64,000 bases of DNA from Rhodopirellula sp. P2. GTDB lineage: Bacteria > Planctomycetota > Planctomycetia > Pirellulales > Pirellulaceae. The stretch covers positions 6,119,001 through 6,183,000 of the forward strand of contig NZ_CP118225.1 in the NCBI RefSeq assembly GCF_028768465.1, in the 5' to 3' direction. This document shows, piece by piece, positions 1 through 9,685 of the stretch. Every line of letters begins with the position of its first letter. Positions within the stretch are counted from its first letter, which is position 1. Under the pieces are notes generated by a model that saw only the letters and a list, made by a program, of their open reading frames with translations, did no database searches and was not told the origin of the DNA. The translations under genes were made by a program, and so were the position numbers.

Positions 1-133
1 CGTCGGCCTTGCTCAGCTCGTCCCGAACGCATCGATTGCTACAAATGAACTTCGGCAAATGATCATCCAGATGGTAACGATCGAATGCCTTGGAATAGTC
101 AAATCTAATCTGCTGCGCATCGAAAACGCTCAT
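1..133 (-). CDS. N-terminal fragment of an unknown protein (runs off left edge)
   Basis: Reading leftwards from an ATG at 133, the frame stays open for 44 codons to the window edge. The visible protein begins MSVFDAQQIRFDYSKAF and carries two cysteines in CSNRC. I do not recognise a family. It is divergent from the RND operon, with about 110 bases between the two starts that would hold both promoters. There is no clear Shine-Dalgarno sequence before the ATG, so the start is only a guess. It could be a chance open frame; the downstream sequence outside the window would decide. Confidence 0.4.
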   Translation of the reverse strand, partial: MSVFDAQQIRFDYSKAFDRYHLDDHLPKFICSNRCVRDELSKAD

Positions 134-246
134 TGCGCGAACTAGACTACATCGACCGCTTGGCGAACCGCGCCCGGTCAGATCGATTCTTCCGATTCCC
201 CCAATTATTCCAGCGGAGCCAAGGACGCCAGTCCTCGATTCTCAAA

Positions 247-1587
247 ATGCTTCTCGCAATCCCGCCTCGACTCTCCCTCCCACTCGCGACGGTTGCAGCG
301 CTGTGCTTCCTGACGGGCTGTTCCGACGCCGACCGCGTGGCCAAGAAAACTCAGACGCAGCGGGCCACGCCGGTGAAAACGGTATCTGTCACGCCCACCA
401 AGGTCACCCGGACCAGCGTTCAACCCGCCACCATCCACGCCTACTACCGAGCGGAACTCCGCTCGCAAGCGTCGGGCTACGTCGAATCGTTCACATCGGA
501 CATCGGTGAATACGTCGAGTCCGGCACCGTCCTGGCCAAAATATCAGTCCCTGAAAAGCTTCAACAACGGCGAGTGATGGAGGCGAGGATTCGCCGTCTG
601 GTTGCCCAAGAAAAACAAGCTGCCGCAGGAGTCCGATTGGCTGAGGCGGCCAAACGCTCCGCACAAGCGAAACTGGCTCAAGCCAAATCGGAAGGCGCCG
701 CCGTCGATGCTTCCTTGGCGGCCGCCAACGCGGAATTCAATCGAACAGAAGACTTGGTCAACCGCGGTTCCTTGCAAAACCGGATGCTGGACGAGGCCCG
801 GATGAAACGTGACAGCGAGTCGGCTCGCAAGCAGGCGGTGGAGTCAGCGGTTGCCTCCGCCCAGGCGGACGTCGAAGTGGCGTCCGCAAAGGTGGAGTCG
901 GCACAAGCGGATCTCGAGACGGCGCAAGCAGAAACCGATGTCACTCGGCGGGAACTCGATGAACTGGATGTCTGGATCGACTACGCCGAAATCAAAGCTC
1001 CGTTCTCTGGCATCATCACCGAGCGAAACCTTGAACCTGGTGACTTGGTCCGCGCCTCCAGCGAAGTCGGACTGGGCAAGCCCTTGTTTGCGATCAGCCA
1101 AATCGACCGCGTCCGCGTGCAAATTCCCGTTCCCGAGAACCACGCTCCGCTGGTGAATCCCGGTGACGAGGTCAGCCTGACGTTTCCATCCTTTGCATCG
1201 GAACCTCCCCTCATCGCGCAGGTCACGCGGCGGAGCGGAAGTCTCGATGCCCAAACGCGAACCATGCTGGTGGAAGTCGAAATCGACAATCCCGATGGCA
1301 AGCTGATCCCCGGGATGTTCGGACAAGCATCGATCCAACTGGCCACGCAGACCGCAGCCAACCTGCTGCCCGCTCAAGCGATTCGCTTTGACGAATCCGG
1401 CAGCGCCTTTGTGTACGTGGTTGCGGCCGACGACACGATTTCGATTCAAGAGATCTCAACGGGAGTGGATGACGGCAACTTCATCGAAGTCCTCACCGGC
1501 GTTGAGCCCGGGCAAGCGGTCGTGGACGCTCACTTGAGCCGGTTCATCGACGGGCAAAAAGTCGCCGTCGTGGGGGCCACTCACTGA
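247..1587 (+). CDS. RND efflux periplasmic adaptor (membrane fusion protein)
   Basis: This is the periplasmic adaptor that would link the downstream RND pump to an outer-membrane channel. The frame is open from 133, but the ATG at 247 gives a good lipoprotein signal peptide ending in FLTGC, so the mature protein would start at that Cys; length is then 446 residues. A short lipoyl-like half (QASGYVESFTSDIGEYVESG) is followed by a long Ala/Gln/Glu-rich helical hairpin, the second lipoyl half (IKAPFSGIITERNLEPGDLV), and a beta-barrel and membrane-proximal part. This order is classic for HlyD/AcrA-type adaptors. Its stop overlaps the permease start (TGATG), so the two are translationally coupled. 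No TolC-like gene lies in the window. Substrate is unknown. Confidence 0.9.
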   Translation: MLLAIPPRLSLPLATVAALCFLTGCSDADRVAKKTQTQRATPVKTVSVTPTKVTRTSVQPATIHAYYRAELRSQASGYVESFTSDIGEYVESGTVLAKISVPEKLQQRRVMEARIRRLVAQEKQAAAGVRLAEAAKRSAQAKLAQAKSEGAAVDASLAAANAEFNRTEDLVNRGSLQNRMLDEARMKRDSESARKQAVESAVASAQADVEVASAKVESAQADLETAQAETDVTRRELDELDVWIDYAEIKAPFSGIITERNLEPGDLVRASSEVGLGKPLFAISQIDRVRVQIPVPENHAPLVNPGDEVSLTFPSFASEPPLIAQVTRRSGSLDAQTRTMLVEVEIDNPDGKLIPGMFGQASIQLATQTAANLLPAQAIRFDESGSAFVYVVAADDTISIQEISTGVDDGNFIEVLTGVEPGQAVVDAHLSRFIDGQKVAVVGATH

Positions 1588-4500
1588 TGTCGTTGATCCA
1601 ATTTTCCCTTCGCAATCGATTCGCCGTCCTGGCGGCTTCCATTGCCTTGTGTGTGCTCGGTGCGACGGTCATTCCAGGCATCACCATTGATATCCTCCCG
1701 GATTTCAAAAAGCCGGTTGTTGTCAGCTACTTCTCCTACCCTGGTCTGCCGACCTTGGACATGGAGAAATCCGTCACCTCGCGTGTCGAACGTGCGCTAA
1801 CGCTGGCGGGCAAGATCGAGCATCAAGAATCGAGAACGGTTCCTGGCGCTGCCGTGATCAAAGTCTTCTTCCAACCGGGTGCGGATCCAAGCTCGGCGAT
1901 GAACGACATCGTGAACTTGGAAGCCAGCGATATGTTCCACCTGCCACCGGGCATCGAGTGGCCGTTCACGCTGCGAAGCGAACCGTCCAACCTGCCCGTG
2001 GTGCTGGCAGCGATCTCGGGCGAAGGACTCAGCGAGTCCGAACTCTACTCGATCGGCTACTACGCGGTCCGCAACAAGATGGGCGGACTGAAAGGCGTTC
2101 AGATCCCTCACCCTTTTGGTGGCAAATTCCGCCAGATGATGGTCTATGTCGATCCGATCAAACTTCAGGCCTACCACCTTAGCGCAACCGATGTGGTCGA
2201 CGCGCTCCAAAAGTCAAACCTGGTGCTTGCGGGCGGCACCGCGACCATGGGCGGGACGGACTACCAAATCCACCCTCGGAATACCCTGCCTGACATCGAA
2301 GAAATCGCAGCGATTCCCATTGCCGTTCGCGACGATCGCCCGATCTTCATCCGAGACGTGGCGACGGTGAAAGATGACGCGGCGTTGCAATACAACATCG
2401 TTCGCGTCAACGGAAAACGCAGCGTCTACTGCCCACTGCTTCGCGAACCCGGTGAGAACACCATCGCGGTGGTGGACCGCATCTACGACGGGATCGCGGA
2501 AGAGATCCCCAAGATGAAAGAGCGGGGCGACATCCCGGAGGCTACCAGCGTGACGCTGGTCTCGGATCAATCCATTTACATCCGCAAAGCGATGTCGAAT
2601 CTGATGTCGCAGATTGGTCTCGGCTCCGTGCTGGTCACGCTGGTGGTGCTGATCTTCTTGCGACGCCTGCTTCCCACCGTGATCATTGTCTCGACCATTT
2701 TGTTGGCCATTTTGATGGGTGCCCTGGGATTCGCATTCTCCGGCCAAACCATCAACGTGATGACTTTGGGCGGAATCGCACTGGCGATTGGCACAGTGGT
2801 CGACGCCGGAATCGTGGTCGTCGAAAACGTGATCCGTCACGGGCGAATGGGCAAGTCACCCATGGAGGCCGCACGCGATGGAACCCAGGAGGTTTCAGGT
2901 GCAATCCTGGCGGGAACCATCACGACCCTGGCCGTTTTCTTGCCTGCGATCTTCTTGACTGGGATGATCAAGTATCTGTTCGCTCCCCTCTCGTTGGCCG
3001 CCACGCTGACCATCGGTGCCTCCTACATTTTGGCTCTGACCGTTGTCCCCGCCTTTTGTGCCACCTTTGTTCGAGAACGAGTCCAAGCCAAAACACGCCT
3101 GACAGAACCAGACAATCAGCAGGCGTCTTCGACGAAGCCCTCGGGGCTGTATGGACGTTTGCTCTCAACCGCCATGCGATCGCCCGCTCTGTCAGCCTTG
3201 ATCATCATCGTTGCCGTGGGCGGCTCGTTCTTTTTGCTGCCTCACATCGGAACGGAACTGTTCCCCAATGTTGATTCGGGCAGCTTTGAAATCCGCCTGA
3301 AAACGGTCCCCGGAACCGCCTTGCAGAAAACCGAGGAATTGGTCGCCAAGATCGAGGGGTCGATCCAAGACGTGATCCCAGAGGAAGCGATCGACACCAT
3401 CATCTCGAACATCGGATTGCCGGTCGGAAAGGGAGCCGGGTTCTCCACGGTCCTGAGTTCGAACTCGGGGCCCGACACAGCCTATTTGATCGTGAACCTG
3501 AAACAGGAAAACCAGTCGGTCGATACGCAGACGTACATCAACACCCTGCGAGAAAAGCTGAACGACGAATACCCGCTGGAACAGTTCCTGTTTGTCTCGG
3601 GTGGCATCGTCAACATGGCTCTCAACGAAGGTGTCCCCACGCCAATCAATGTCCAGATATCAGCGGGCACACTGCAACAGTGTCGCGACGCAGCCGAACG
3701 AATCGTCAGGGAAATCGCTCCGATCGAAGGCACACGAGATGTCCAGATCGCGCAGTCGCTCGACTACCCCCAATTCGACGTACAAGTCGATCGGACCCGA
3801 GCGAAGTACCTGGGGATCGATCAGGAACAAGTGGCGCAAACCGTGCTGACCGCGCTCGGTTCCAGCGTGGGCTATTCCCCGACAATCTGGATTGACCCGA
3901 AGAGCGGTGTCGACTTCTTCATGGGAGTGCAATACGCGTCCAATCAATTCCAGTCACTCGATGAATTGCGGAACATGCCCCTTTCGCTCGACACCCCGGA
4001 GGGCCCCGTTACGATTCCGCTCTCAAACATTGCCACGGTCAATCGAGTCACGATCCCGGGCGAAATTGCTCACTACAACATCTCCCGCGTCAACGACATT
4101 CATGTCAACGTCGTTGGCCGAGACCTGGGAAGTGTTGCTGCGGACATTGATGCCGTGCTGGCCGAAATGGAATTTGAGAACGGAGTCTCAGTCGCGCTTC
4201 GTGGTCCGATTGAGAAGATGCGAGACGGAATGAACATGCTGGGAACCGGGCTCGTCGTCGCCACGCTGCTTGTTTACTTGGTACTGATGGCTCAATTCCG
4301 TTCGTTCCTCGATCCGCTGATCATCATGCTGTCCGTCCCACTGGGAATCGGTGGCGTTTTGATTTCTCTGTACCTGACGGACACCTACCTCAACATCCAG
4401 TCCTTGATGGGAACCTTGATGATGATCGGCGTCGTCGTCAACAATTCGATCCTCCTGGTCGAGTTCGCCAATCAACGCCTCGCCACTGGGGTGACTCCGC

Positions 4501-4733
4501 GAGAGGCCGCCCTGTCCGCGGCTCAAGTCCGTTTGCGACCGATCCTGATGACCTCCCTGACGCTGGTCGCGTCGATGCTGCCGCTGTCATTCCAGCTGGC
4601 TCCTGGCAATGAAGCCATGATCCCGCTGGCGCGTGCCTTGCTGGGCGGCATGGTGGTTTCAACCCTACTGACGTTGATCCTGGTTCCATGTGTCTATGTG
4701 TTGCTCCATCGCAACCGAAGGTCACCGGTCTAA
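1587..4733 (+). CDS. RND-family efflux permease
   Basis: Inner-membrane, proton-driven pump subunit of 1048 residues, the usual length for AcrB/CusA-type proteins. A first membrane helix (residues about 10-30) precedes a large periplasmic porter loop; helices 2-6 follow from about 335 to 490, a second periplasmic loop from about 560 to 865, and the last helices from about 870 to 1040. The TM4 motif reads GTVVDAGIVVVEN, so it has one Asp where AcrB has an Asp pair; CusA/CzcA-type metal pumps also have a single Asp there. The first helix is preceded by SLRNRFAVL, typical of the family. It is coupled to the adaptor gene by a 1-base overlap. The exported substrate (drug, metal or lipid) cannot be told from sequence. 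Confidence 0.93.
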   Translation: MSLIQFSLRNRFAVLAASIALCVLGATVIPGITIDILPDFKKPVVVSYFSYPGLPTLDMEKSVTSRVERALTLAGKIEHQESRTVPGAAVIKVFFQPGADPSSAMNDIVNLEASDMFHLPPGIEWPFTLRSEPSNLPVVLAAISGEGLSESELYSIGYYAVRNKMGGLKGVQIPHPFGGKFRQMMVYVDPIKLQAYHLSATDVVDALQKSNLVLAGGTATMGGTDYQIHPRNTLPDIEEIAAIPIAVRDDRPIFIRDVATVKDDAALQYNIVRVNGKRSVYCPLLREPGENTIAVVDRIYDGIAEEIPKMKERGDIPEATSVTLVSDQSIYIRKAMSNLMSQIGLGSVLVTLVVLIFLRRLLPTVIIVSTILLAILMGALGFAFSGQTINVMTLGGIALAIGTVVDAGIVVVENVIRHGRMGKSPMEAARDGTQEVSGAILAGTITTLAVFLPAIFLTGMIKYLFAPLSLAATLTIGASYILALTVVPAFCATFVRERVQAKTRLTEPDNQQASSTKPSGLYGRLLSTAMRSPALSALIIIVAVGGSFFLLPHIGTELFPNVDSGSFEIRLKTVPGTALQKTEELVAKIEGSIQDVIPEEAIDTIISNIGLPVGKGAGFSTVLSSNSGPDTAYLIVNLKQENQSVDTQTYINTLREKLNDEYPLEQFLFVSGGIVNMALNEGVPTPINVQISAGTLQQCRDAAERIVREIAPIEGTRDVQIAQSLDYPQFDVQVDRTRAKYLGIDQEQVAQTVLTALGSSVGYSPTIWIDPKSGVDFFMGVQYASNQFQSLDELRNMPLSLDTPEGPVTIPLSNIATVNRVTIPGEIAHYNISRVNDIHVNVVGRDLGSVAADIDAVLAEMEFENGVSVALRGPIEKMRDGMNMLGTGLVVATLLVYLVLMAQFRSFLDPLIIMLSVPLGIGGVLISLYLTDTYLNIQSLMGTLMMIGVVVNNSILLVEFANQRLATGVTPREAALSAAQVRLRPILMTSLTLVASMLPLSFQLAPGNEAMIPLARALLGGMVVSTLLTLILVPCVYVLLHRNRRSPV

Positions 4734-4758
4734 CGCATCCAGTCGAAAACGAGTGACA

Positions 4759-4816
4759 TAGCGGAAGGGCGCGAGCCCTCCGGTTTCACACCGGGCGGCT
4801 TGCGCCGCACCGCTTA
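4759..4816. repeat. Dispersed GC-rich stem-loop repeat (TAGCGG family, copy 1)
   Basis: An imperfectly palindromic unit starting TAGCGGAAGGGCGCGAGCC and ending CACCGCTTAA. A relative lies at 9686-9745 with the same beginning and end and the same internal GGCGC-AGCC core. It sits just after the RND operon and before the terminator of the convergent gene. No open frame is present. Confidence 0.6.
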
Positions 4817-4860
4817 AATCGTCACGCGTTGCTCACCGATTCACGCTCCAACAGCGCACG

Positions 4861-4896
4861 AAAAAATCCACCGACACGACCAAGTCGTGCCGGTGG
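4861..4896 (-). terminator. Intrinsic terminator of the Cys-rich protein gene
   Basis: A 12-base-pair stem with one mismatch (CCACCGACACGA with TCGTGCCGGTGG) and a 5-base loop. Read on the minus strand it is followed by a run of six T. It lies 35 bases beyond the stop of the gene ending at 4932, and also separates it from the convergent RND operon. Confidence 0.8.
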
Positions 4897-4931
4897 TTTG
4901 TGTTCCGGACCTTGCTCTTGTCGAGAGCAAT

Positions 4932-5606
4932 TTATCGACCGAGGACTTCAACCGAGGTCTCAATCAAGTCATCCTCGGCTTGCAGCGACGTCTTGTTAGG
5001 GTTCGTGATCGTCACCCAACCTTCGGCGTCGGGCTCAGCACGACTGATTGCCGATGCCAATGCGACGGACTCTTGCTGGTCCAATTGGATCGTTTCGCCC
5101 ACGTTGTTGGCGAACGTTGCCGGTGGCAATGACACAGCACTCTCGTTGCTGGCACAACATCCGCTGTCGCAGCCGCCGGTGTCACAACCGGAATCACAGC
5201 TTCCGGTGCCACAGCAACCATCGCTGCAAGCTTTGCCGCAACCAAAGATTCCACGAGCACGATGACGGCAATCCGGGCAACAGGCGATGGCGGACCAATC
5301 GTAGGTGCAAACCGTTTTCTTCTTCTTGTCCGTGACCAATTTCTTGACGGTGCGAACCTTGCCGCACTTTTTCAGCGGGCCGCATTCCCATGGGAAACGC
5401 AGGGGTGGAATGCAGATGGTTTCGCATTCGACGTCGAAGCACGTGACATCCACTTCTTCTTTTTCAACTTCCACGTTGCAGCGTCCGGCTTGGCAAAAGC
5501 AGCACGCGGGTCCGAAAGCACTGGCGGTGCTCGAGAAGACAACCGAGGCGGTCAACGCGAAAAGTCCCAGCCAGGCGACACGACCGAATTGAATGGAGCG
5601 GCTCAT
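4932..5606 (-). CDS. Secreted cysteine-rich protein of unknown function
   Basis: A 224-residue protein with a clear Sec signal peptide ending near ASAFG (about residue 31). The mature part has more than twenty cysteines in pairs and clusters: CCFCQAGRC, CFDVECETIC, CCPDC, CGKACSDGCCGTG, then a near-repeat CDSGCDTGGCDSGCC. The last 70 residues have no Cys and look globular. I know no function; similar Cys-rich exported proteins of unknown role occur in Pirellulaceae. The CxxC spacing could hold metal or form many disulfides. An AAAAGGA ribosome binding site sits 7 bases before the ATG. It follows the porin gene on the same strand, but a strong hairpin stands between them. The BBP7-like protein at 25051-26787 also has a Cys/Gly-rich block. 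Confidence 0.7.
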   Translation of the reverse strand: MSRSIQFGRVAWLGLFALTASVVFSSTASAFGPACCFCQAGRCNVEVEKEEVDVTCFDVECETICIPPLRFPWECGPLKKCGKVRTVKKLVTDKKKKTVCTYDWSAIACCPDCRHRARGIFGCGKACSDGCCGTGSCDSGCDTGGCDSGCCASNESAVSLPPATFANNVGETIQLDQQESVALASAISRAEPDAEGWVTITNPNKTSLQAEDDLIETSVEVLGR

Positions 5607-5638
5607 TTGAAATTCCTTTTTCAGTTCTGTGCGGTTGG

Positions 5639-5667
5639 TGTGCGGGGCTGGTGTTCAGCCCCGCACA
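5639..5667 (-). terminator. Perfect 11-bp hairpin between porin and Cys-rich genes
   Basis: TGTGCGGGGCT and AGCCCCGCACA are exact complements around a 7-base loop. It lies after the porin stop and before the start of the next minus-strand gene. No T-run follows on the minus strand, so it may be a weak terminator, an attenuator or an mRNA-end stabiliser. Confidence 0.4.
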
Positions 5668-5704
5668 AAGAATGGTTTTGGATCAACGCTTCGTTTCAAT
5701 CAAC

Positions 5705-7423
5705 TCAGAAGTCAACCATGAAGCGAGTCCCGAAGATCAGGAAGTTCCCGGCTTCCACCGGTGCGTCGAGCGAATTGTTGCCATTGGCCGCCAATCCACT
5801 CTCGCTGATTTCACCCCAAACCAAGTTATTCTGAACCTTCGAATAAGGTGTCCAGTGCCAGTTCAAACCAGCCGTGTAGAGATTGCCCACGCCGCCGTTG
5901 ACACCACCATCCGTCAGATCGAGGTGGTCATATCGGAAGGCGACCTGCCATGCTCCCCAGCCATTGCCGCGACATCCGTTGCAGCGATCCACCAAGAAGA
6001 AATTCTCATGGGGCGTCACGCGTGAGAGCGTTCCCGTTGACCGGTTGTAGGGCATGTGCTCGCCGGTCAAGAAGTACGATGCGTAGATGTAACCACCGTG
6101 GAAGAACAGATTGTCATCCACCCCCGCAGCTGGATCCTCCACCTGCATCGGAGTCATGATGTATTCCCCGGTGATTTGCAGCGAACCGAGGTTCAGGATG
6201 TTTTCAAACCCAATGTTTTGATACCAGTCGGCACCGTCGATGCGACCGGTGTTGAGCCAACGCTGCGAGCTTCGTGCGAGAGGCCGAGTGCGGAAACGTC
6301 CTTCGTTGCTGTTGGTGTCGTTCGCTCCGGCATCGCCGTCCGGTTTCGCAACCGCACCCGCCAAACCCCAGTGCCAGTACCCACGTCCACCGCTGGTGTC
6401 GTCGTACCAAGGCGATCCCCAAAGACGCGAGTACCCTCCGGCCTGAGCCGAGTCACCGATGAAGCGTCCATCCGTGTTGATGTTCTCAAGATTGTAAATC
6501 CCGTAGGCCCAACCAATCGACTCTTCGTTGTTGTGACCATACATGGTCAATCCAAAACGACGAGCGTCTTCATTGAACGCTTCCACCGCCAAAGGTCGTT
6601 CGGCAAACACGTTGAAGCGAGAGCTGTTCAGGTGATCCAAACCGAGTGGCCGCTTCTGGTTGCCAAGCAACAACACCTGATTGCTGGGCAAGTTCGACCA
6701 GCCAATGTAGGCATCCTTGATCTCGGGGGTCTGCGGGTTGTTGAAGTCCACTTGCAAGCGATAACGCATGTTCTGAGGAACCTCCCCGGAAAGTTCCAGA
6801 CGCAGACGCCGGAACCCAGTGATGTTCTCGGGACTCTGATTGGGATCACCGGCGACTCCACCGATCCGGCCGCTTTCAATTTGATTGATGCCAGCGTCGG
6901 TGTTCGAGAACGACCAGTGATCAATGTGAACTCGCCCGCCAATTTTGAGCGTGGACTTCTTTTTCTTTGCCTTGGCCTCAGCCGCCAGCTCGTCTTGGTA
7001 GTCCGTCCACTCTTCGTCGAGTGTATCGAGGGCGTCCAAACGCGAAGCAAACGCTTCCAAACGATCTTCAAACGACTCGTCTTCAGCAAGCGTCTCTCGG
7101 TTCGGCTCCTCCGTTGCCAGCGAACTCAGACCGGAGGGCTGCTGATCCACATCCGCAGGCAGCGATTGCACAGCGTCTTCCAACAGACTGTTCTGAGGAC
7201 GCACGGGGGCGGCACTGTACTGATTCGACAGCATGCCCCCCAGATCAACCTCCAGTTGCTGAGATTCCGGCGACGCGAGAACAGGATCGCTCGCCACTTG
7301 GCTTGCCGGGGACCACCACTCGTCAGCGTTCGCCACGGTTCCGCTGCTCGTCACCAAGCAGACCAACGCGGCAAGGGTTTGTCTGGCAACGCTACCGCCG
7401 CGCCGCATGGATGATGATCCCAT
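5705..7423 (-). CDS. Outer-membrane porin, OprP/OprO-like
   Basis: A 572-residue exported protein. A signal peptide ends near ANADEWW (about residue 34); the ATG five codons downstream (7408) is an equally good start. Residues about 35-155 are Gln/Asp/Glu-rich with a short helical, probably coiled-coil stretch, as in other planctomycete porins that have an N-terminal periplasmic spacer. From KIGGRVHIDHW (about residue 160) the protein reads like the phosphate-selective porin O/P family: alternating strands, FRRLRLELSG, RYRLQVDF, and a final strand ending in FGTRFMVDF with a C-terminal Phe, typical of trimeric outer-membrane barrels. The natural solute is not shown by the sequence; no phosphate genes are nearby. 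Confidence 0.8.
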   Translation of the reverse strand: MGSSSMRRGGSVARQTLAALVCLVTSSGTVANADEWWSPASQVASDPVLASPESQQLEVDLGGMLSNQYSAAPVRPQNSLLEDAVQSLPADVDQQPSGLSSLATEEPNRETLAEDESFEDRLEAFASRLDALDTLDEEWTDYQDELAAEAKAKKKKSTLKIGGRVHIDHWSFSNTDAGINQIESGRIGGVAGDPNQSPENITGFRRLRLELSGEVPQNMRYRLQVDFNNPQTPEIKDAYIGWSNLPSNQVLLLGNQKRPLGLDHLNSSRFNVFAERPLAVEAFNEDARRFGLTMYGHNNEESIGWAYGIYNLENINTDGRFIGDSAQAGGYSRLWGSPWYDDTSGGRGYWHWGLAGAVAKPDGDAGANDTNSNEGRFRTRPLARSSQRWLNTGRIDGADWYQNIGFENILNLGSLQITGEYIMTPMQVEDPAAGVDDNLFFHGGYIYASYFLTGEHMPYNRSTGTLSRVTPHENFFLVDRCNGCRGNGWGAWQVAFRYDHLDLTDGGVNGGVGNLYTAGLNWHWTPYSKVQNNLVWGEISESGLAANGNNSLDAPVEAGNFLIFGTRFMVDF

Positions 7424-7650
7424 CGATTCAGAACTCCGTTCACTCGATCAAAGCACCAACCAATCCGTTGGTTGATGTCGCCTTACGGAGTTTTCATCGT
7501 GCGTGTCGTGCTGATTGTGCGGCTGATGATTGCCGAGAAAGAGAAACTCGATATTTCTTAACAATCGCATTTGCTGCATTCGGATCAACCGTCACAACCG
7601 GCCCTTGTTCGGCCGGTAAAATCAGCCCAACCGCACCTTCAAGACAAGTC

Positions 7651-9474
7651 TCAGTTGTCCACTCGGGAGAGCGTGCAGTAGTACGCCCCGACTTCACCCG
7701 TTGGGATTTTGAAGACAGGAGCGAGCTGATGCGAGCCCTCAGAGAGCTCAATTTCCATGGTCACAACACTGTCACCTTGGCTGACCTTTTTGCTGGCGAT
7801 GGACTCGCCGTCGACCCGAACCTCGGCCGACTGAACTGGAATCGCGCGGCCCATTTGTGTTCGGTAGGCCGCAGACGAACCCGGTACATTTTCACCAGAC
7901 GGAACTGCGGCATCGATCGCCACGCCGGATTCTTCGGGCCAACGGCGCAGGGCGATTTCAAACTTCCCGGCCTCATGCACTTGGATCGCCCAGTGTCCGT
8001 CGTGGGTCAACGCCTGCTGACTGGCCTTCTTGGGAAAGACCGCTGCAGCGGCGCGAATGGCACCCTGGTTCCAAGGTGGTGCTTGCCCGATCCAGTCGTG
8101 AGCGGTGAAGGTGACCACCGGATGCTCGGGATGCCCCACCGTCATTTCGGTGGTCTGCGAGAACGTGGGTTCCAACTCCGCCCACCAAGCATCGTAAAAC
8201 GCTCGCATGGCGGCGACTTGTTCAGGATGCTCGCCCGCGACGTTCTTTTCTTGACCTGGGTCATCAGCGATGTTGTACAGCTCCTTGCCGTTGATCAGAC
8301 GCCACTTGTTCTGCATCACGGATGATTGACGCCACTTGATGGGATCAATCACACGCTGCGAATCGGTGATCAGCATGCGCTGCGTGAACGACGATTCGGC
8401 TTCGTCCTTCAACAGCGAAACAATCGAGGTGCCATCGAACTTGATTTGTTCAGGAGCATCGACGCCACACAATTCCAACAGCGTCGGAACCACATCCACG
8501 GCATGACAAAGAGTGTCGTTGCTGCGGGCAGTGGCGAAGCCGCCTTCTGGGTAATGCATCACAAAGGGAACTCGGTGCCCGCCTTCATAGGGGCTGCCCT
8601 TCTTGCCGCGCATTCCAGCGTTGTAAACTGACGCACCGCCTGCGGTCCCGTTGTCCGTCGTGAAGAGAAAGATCGTGTTGTCGTGCACGCCCAGCTCACG
8701 CAGCAACTCGCGGGTGCGTCCGACGTTGTCGTCAATGTTCGTGATCATCCCCAAGAACGTCGCCACGTTGTTCCGCATCTCGGGATACATGTCGATGTAC
8801 TTCTGCGGGGCATGCAACGGACCGTGTGGTGCATTCGTCGCGATGTAGGCAAAGAATGGCTCGTCCGCTTCCACGCAATCCCGAATGAATCGATTGCCTT
8901 GTTCGAAGAACACATCGGTGCAGTACCCTTTTGCTTTGACGGCTTCCCCATTGTGGAAGTACGAACCATCAAAGTAAGCGTTGTCCCAAAAGTCGGGCGT
9001 TTGCCCGACGCCCCCGCCCCCGTGGCGATACACCTCGGTGAACCCGTTGTCCTCGGCTCGGTAGGGATAGTTGTCGCCGAGGTGCCATTTGCCAAACATG
9101 CCGGTTTGATACCCCGCATCGCGGAAGATCTCACCAAACGTGACCTCGTTGTCTCGCAACATCGATCGGCCGCTGATGGTGTGCCAAACGCCCGTTCGGT
9201 TGGTCCAATGACCGGTCAAAAAAGCAGACCGGGTCGGCGAGCAAGTCGGTGCGACGTGGTAATCGGTTAGCACCGATGACTCGGCTGCCAAAGCGTCGAT
9301 TTGGGGCGTTTGAACGACCGGATTCCCTGTGAATCCAAGATCGCCGTAGCCCTGATCATCCGTGATGACAATCACCACGTTGGGACGGTCCGCTGCTGAA
9401 ACTGGTTCCACGAGCAGCCCTCCAGACCACGAACCAACGGACACCAGGACCAAACAAAACAACCAACGTGACAT
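7651..9474 (-). CDS. Sulfatase (formylglycine-dependent, type I) with C-terminal beta domain
   Basis: A 607-residue exported sulfatase. The signal peptide ends around VSAADRP (about residue 28). The alkaline-phosphatase-superfamily metal site begins at VITDDQGYGD, and the sulfatase signature CSPTRSAFLTG puts the Cys that becomes formylglycine at residue 78. FGKWHLGD carries further active-site residues. After the catalytic part, residues about 500-607 form an extra region rich in short strands (HWAIQVHEAGKFEIALRRWP), which may be a carbohydrate- or surface-binding domain. The linked sulfatase, TIM barrel and aldo/keto reductase upstream on the same strand suggest sulfated polysaccharide breakdown. 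The exact substrate cannot be named. No convincing terminator was found after it. Confidence 0.93.
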   Translation of the reverse strand: MSRWLFCLVLVSVGSWSGGLLVEPVSAADRPNVVIVITDDQGYGDLGFTGNPVVQTPQIDALAAESSVLTDYHVAPTCSPTRSAFLTGHWTNRTGVWHTISGRSMLRDNEVTFGEIFRDAGYQTGMFGKWHLGDNYPYRAEDNGFTEVYRHGGGGVGQTPDFWDNAYFDGSYFHNGEAVKAKGYCTDVFFEQGNRFIRDCVEADEPFFAYIATNAPHGPLHAPQKYIDMYPEMRNNVATFLGMITNIDDNVGRTRELLRELGVHDNTIFLFTTDNGTAGGASVYNAGMRGKKGSPYEGGHRVPFVMHYPEGGFATARSNDTLCHAVDVVPTLLELCGVDAPEQIKFDGTSIVSLLKDEAESSFTQRMLITDSQRVIDPIKWRQSSVMQNKWRLINGKELYNIADDPGQEKNVAGEHPEQVAAMRAFYDAWWAELEPTFSQTTEMTVGHPEHPVVTFTAHDWIGQAPPWNQGAIRAAAAVFPKKASQQALTHDGHWAIQVHEAGKFEIALRRWPEESGVAIDAAVPSGENVPGSSAAYRTQMGRAIPVQSAEVRVDGESIASKKVSQGDSVVTMEIELSEGSHQLAPVFKIPTGEVGAYYCTLSRVDN

Positions 9475-9685
9475 AGAAGCAACTCAAACTGGAGGGATGA
9501 AACGAAGGGAAGACGCACCACAAGCATAACTGAACCGTGCGCGCCGTCAGTGGAAGATCACGTCTTCGGACGGCAAGAATGCGACGTCTCGCAATTCACG
9601 CACTGAGCGTGACAGTCACGCCAAACGGTGAAGTTTTTCCGACACTGCCGAATTCGTCTTCGGAATCGGCTGGTATGAAGCGTCT

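Noticed and set aside
6056-7414. A 452-codon plus-strand frame opposite the porin gene
   Set aside because: It is the mirror of the porin frame in GC-rich DNA, with no motif, and the porin is well supported.
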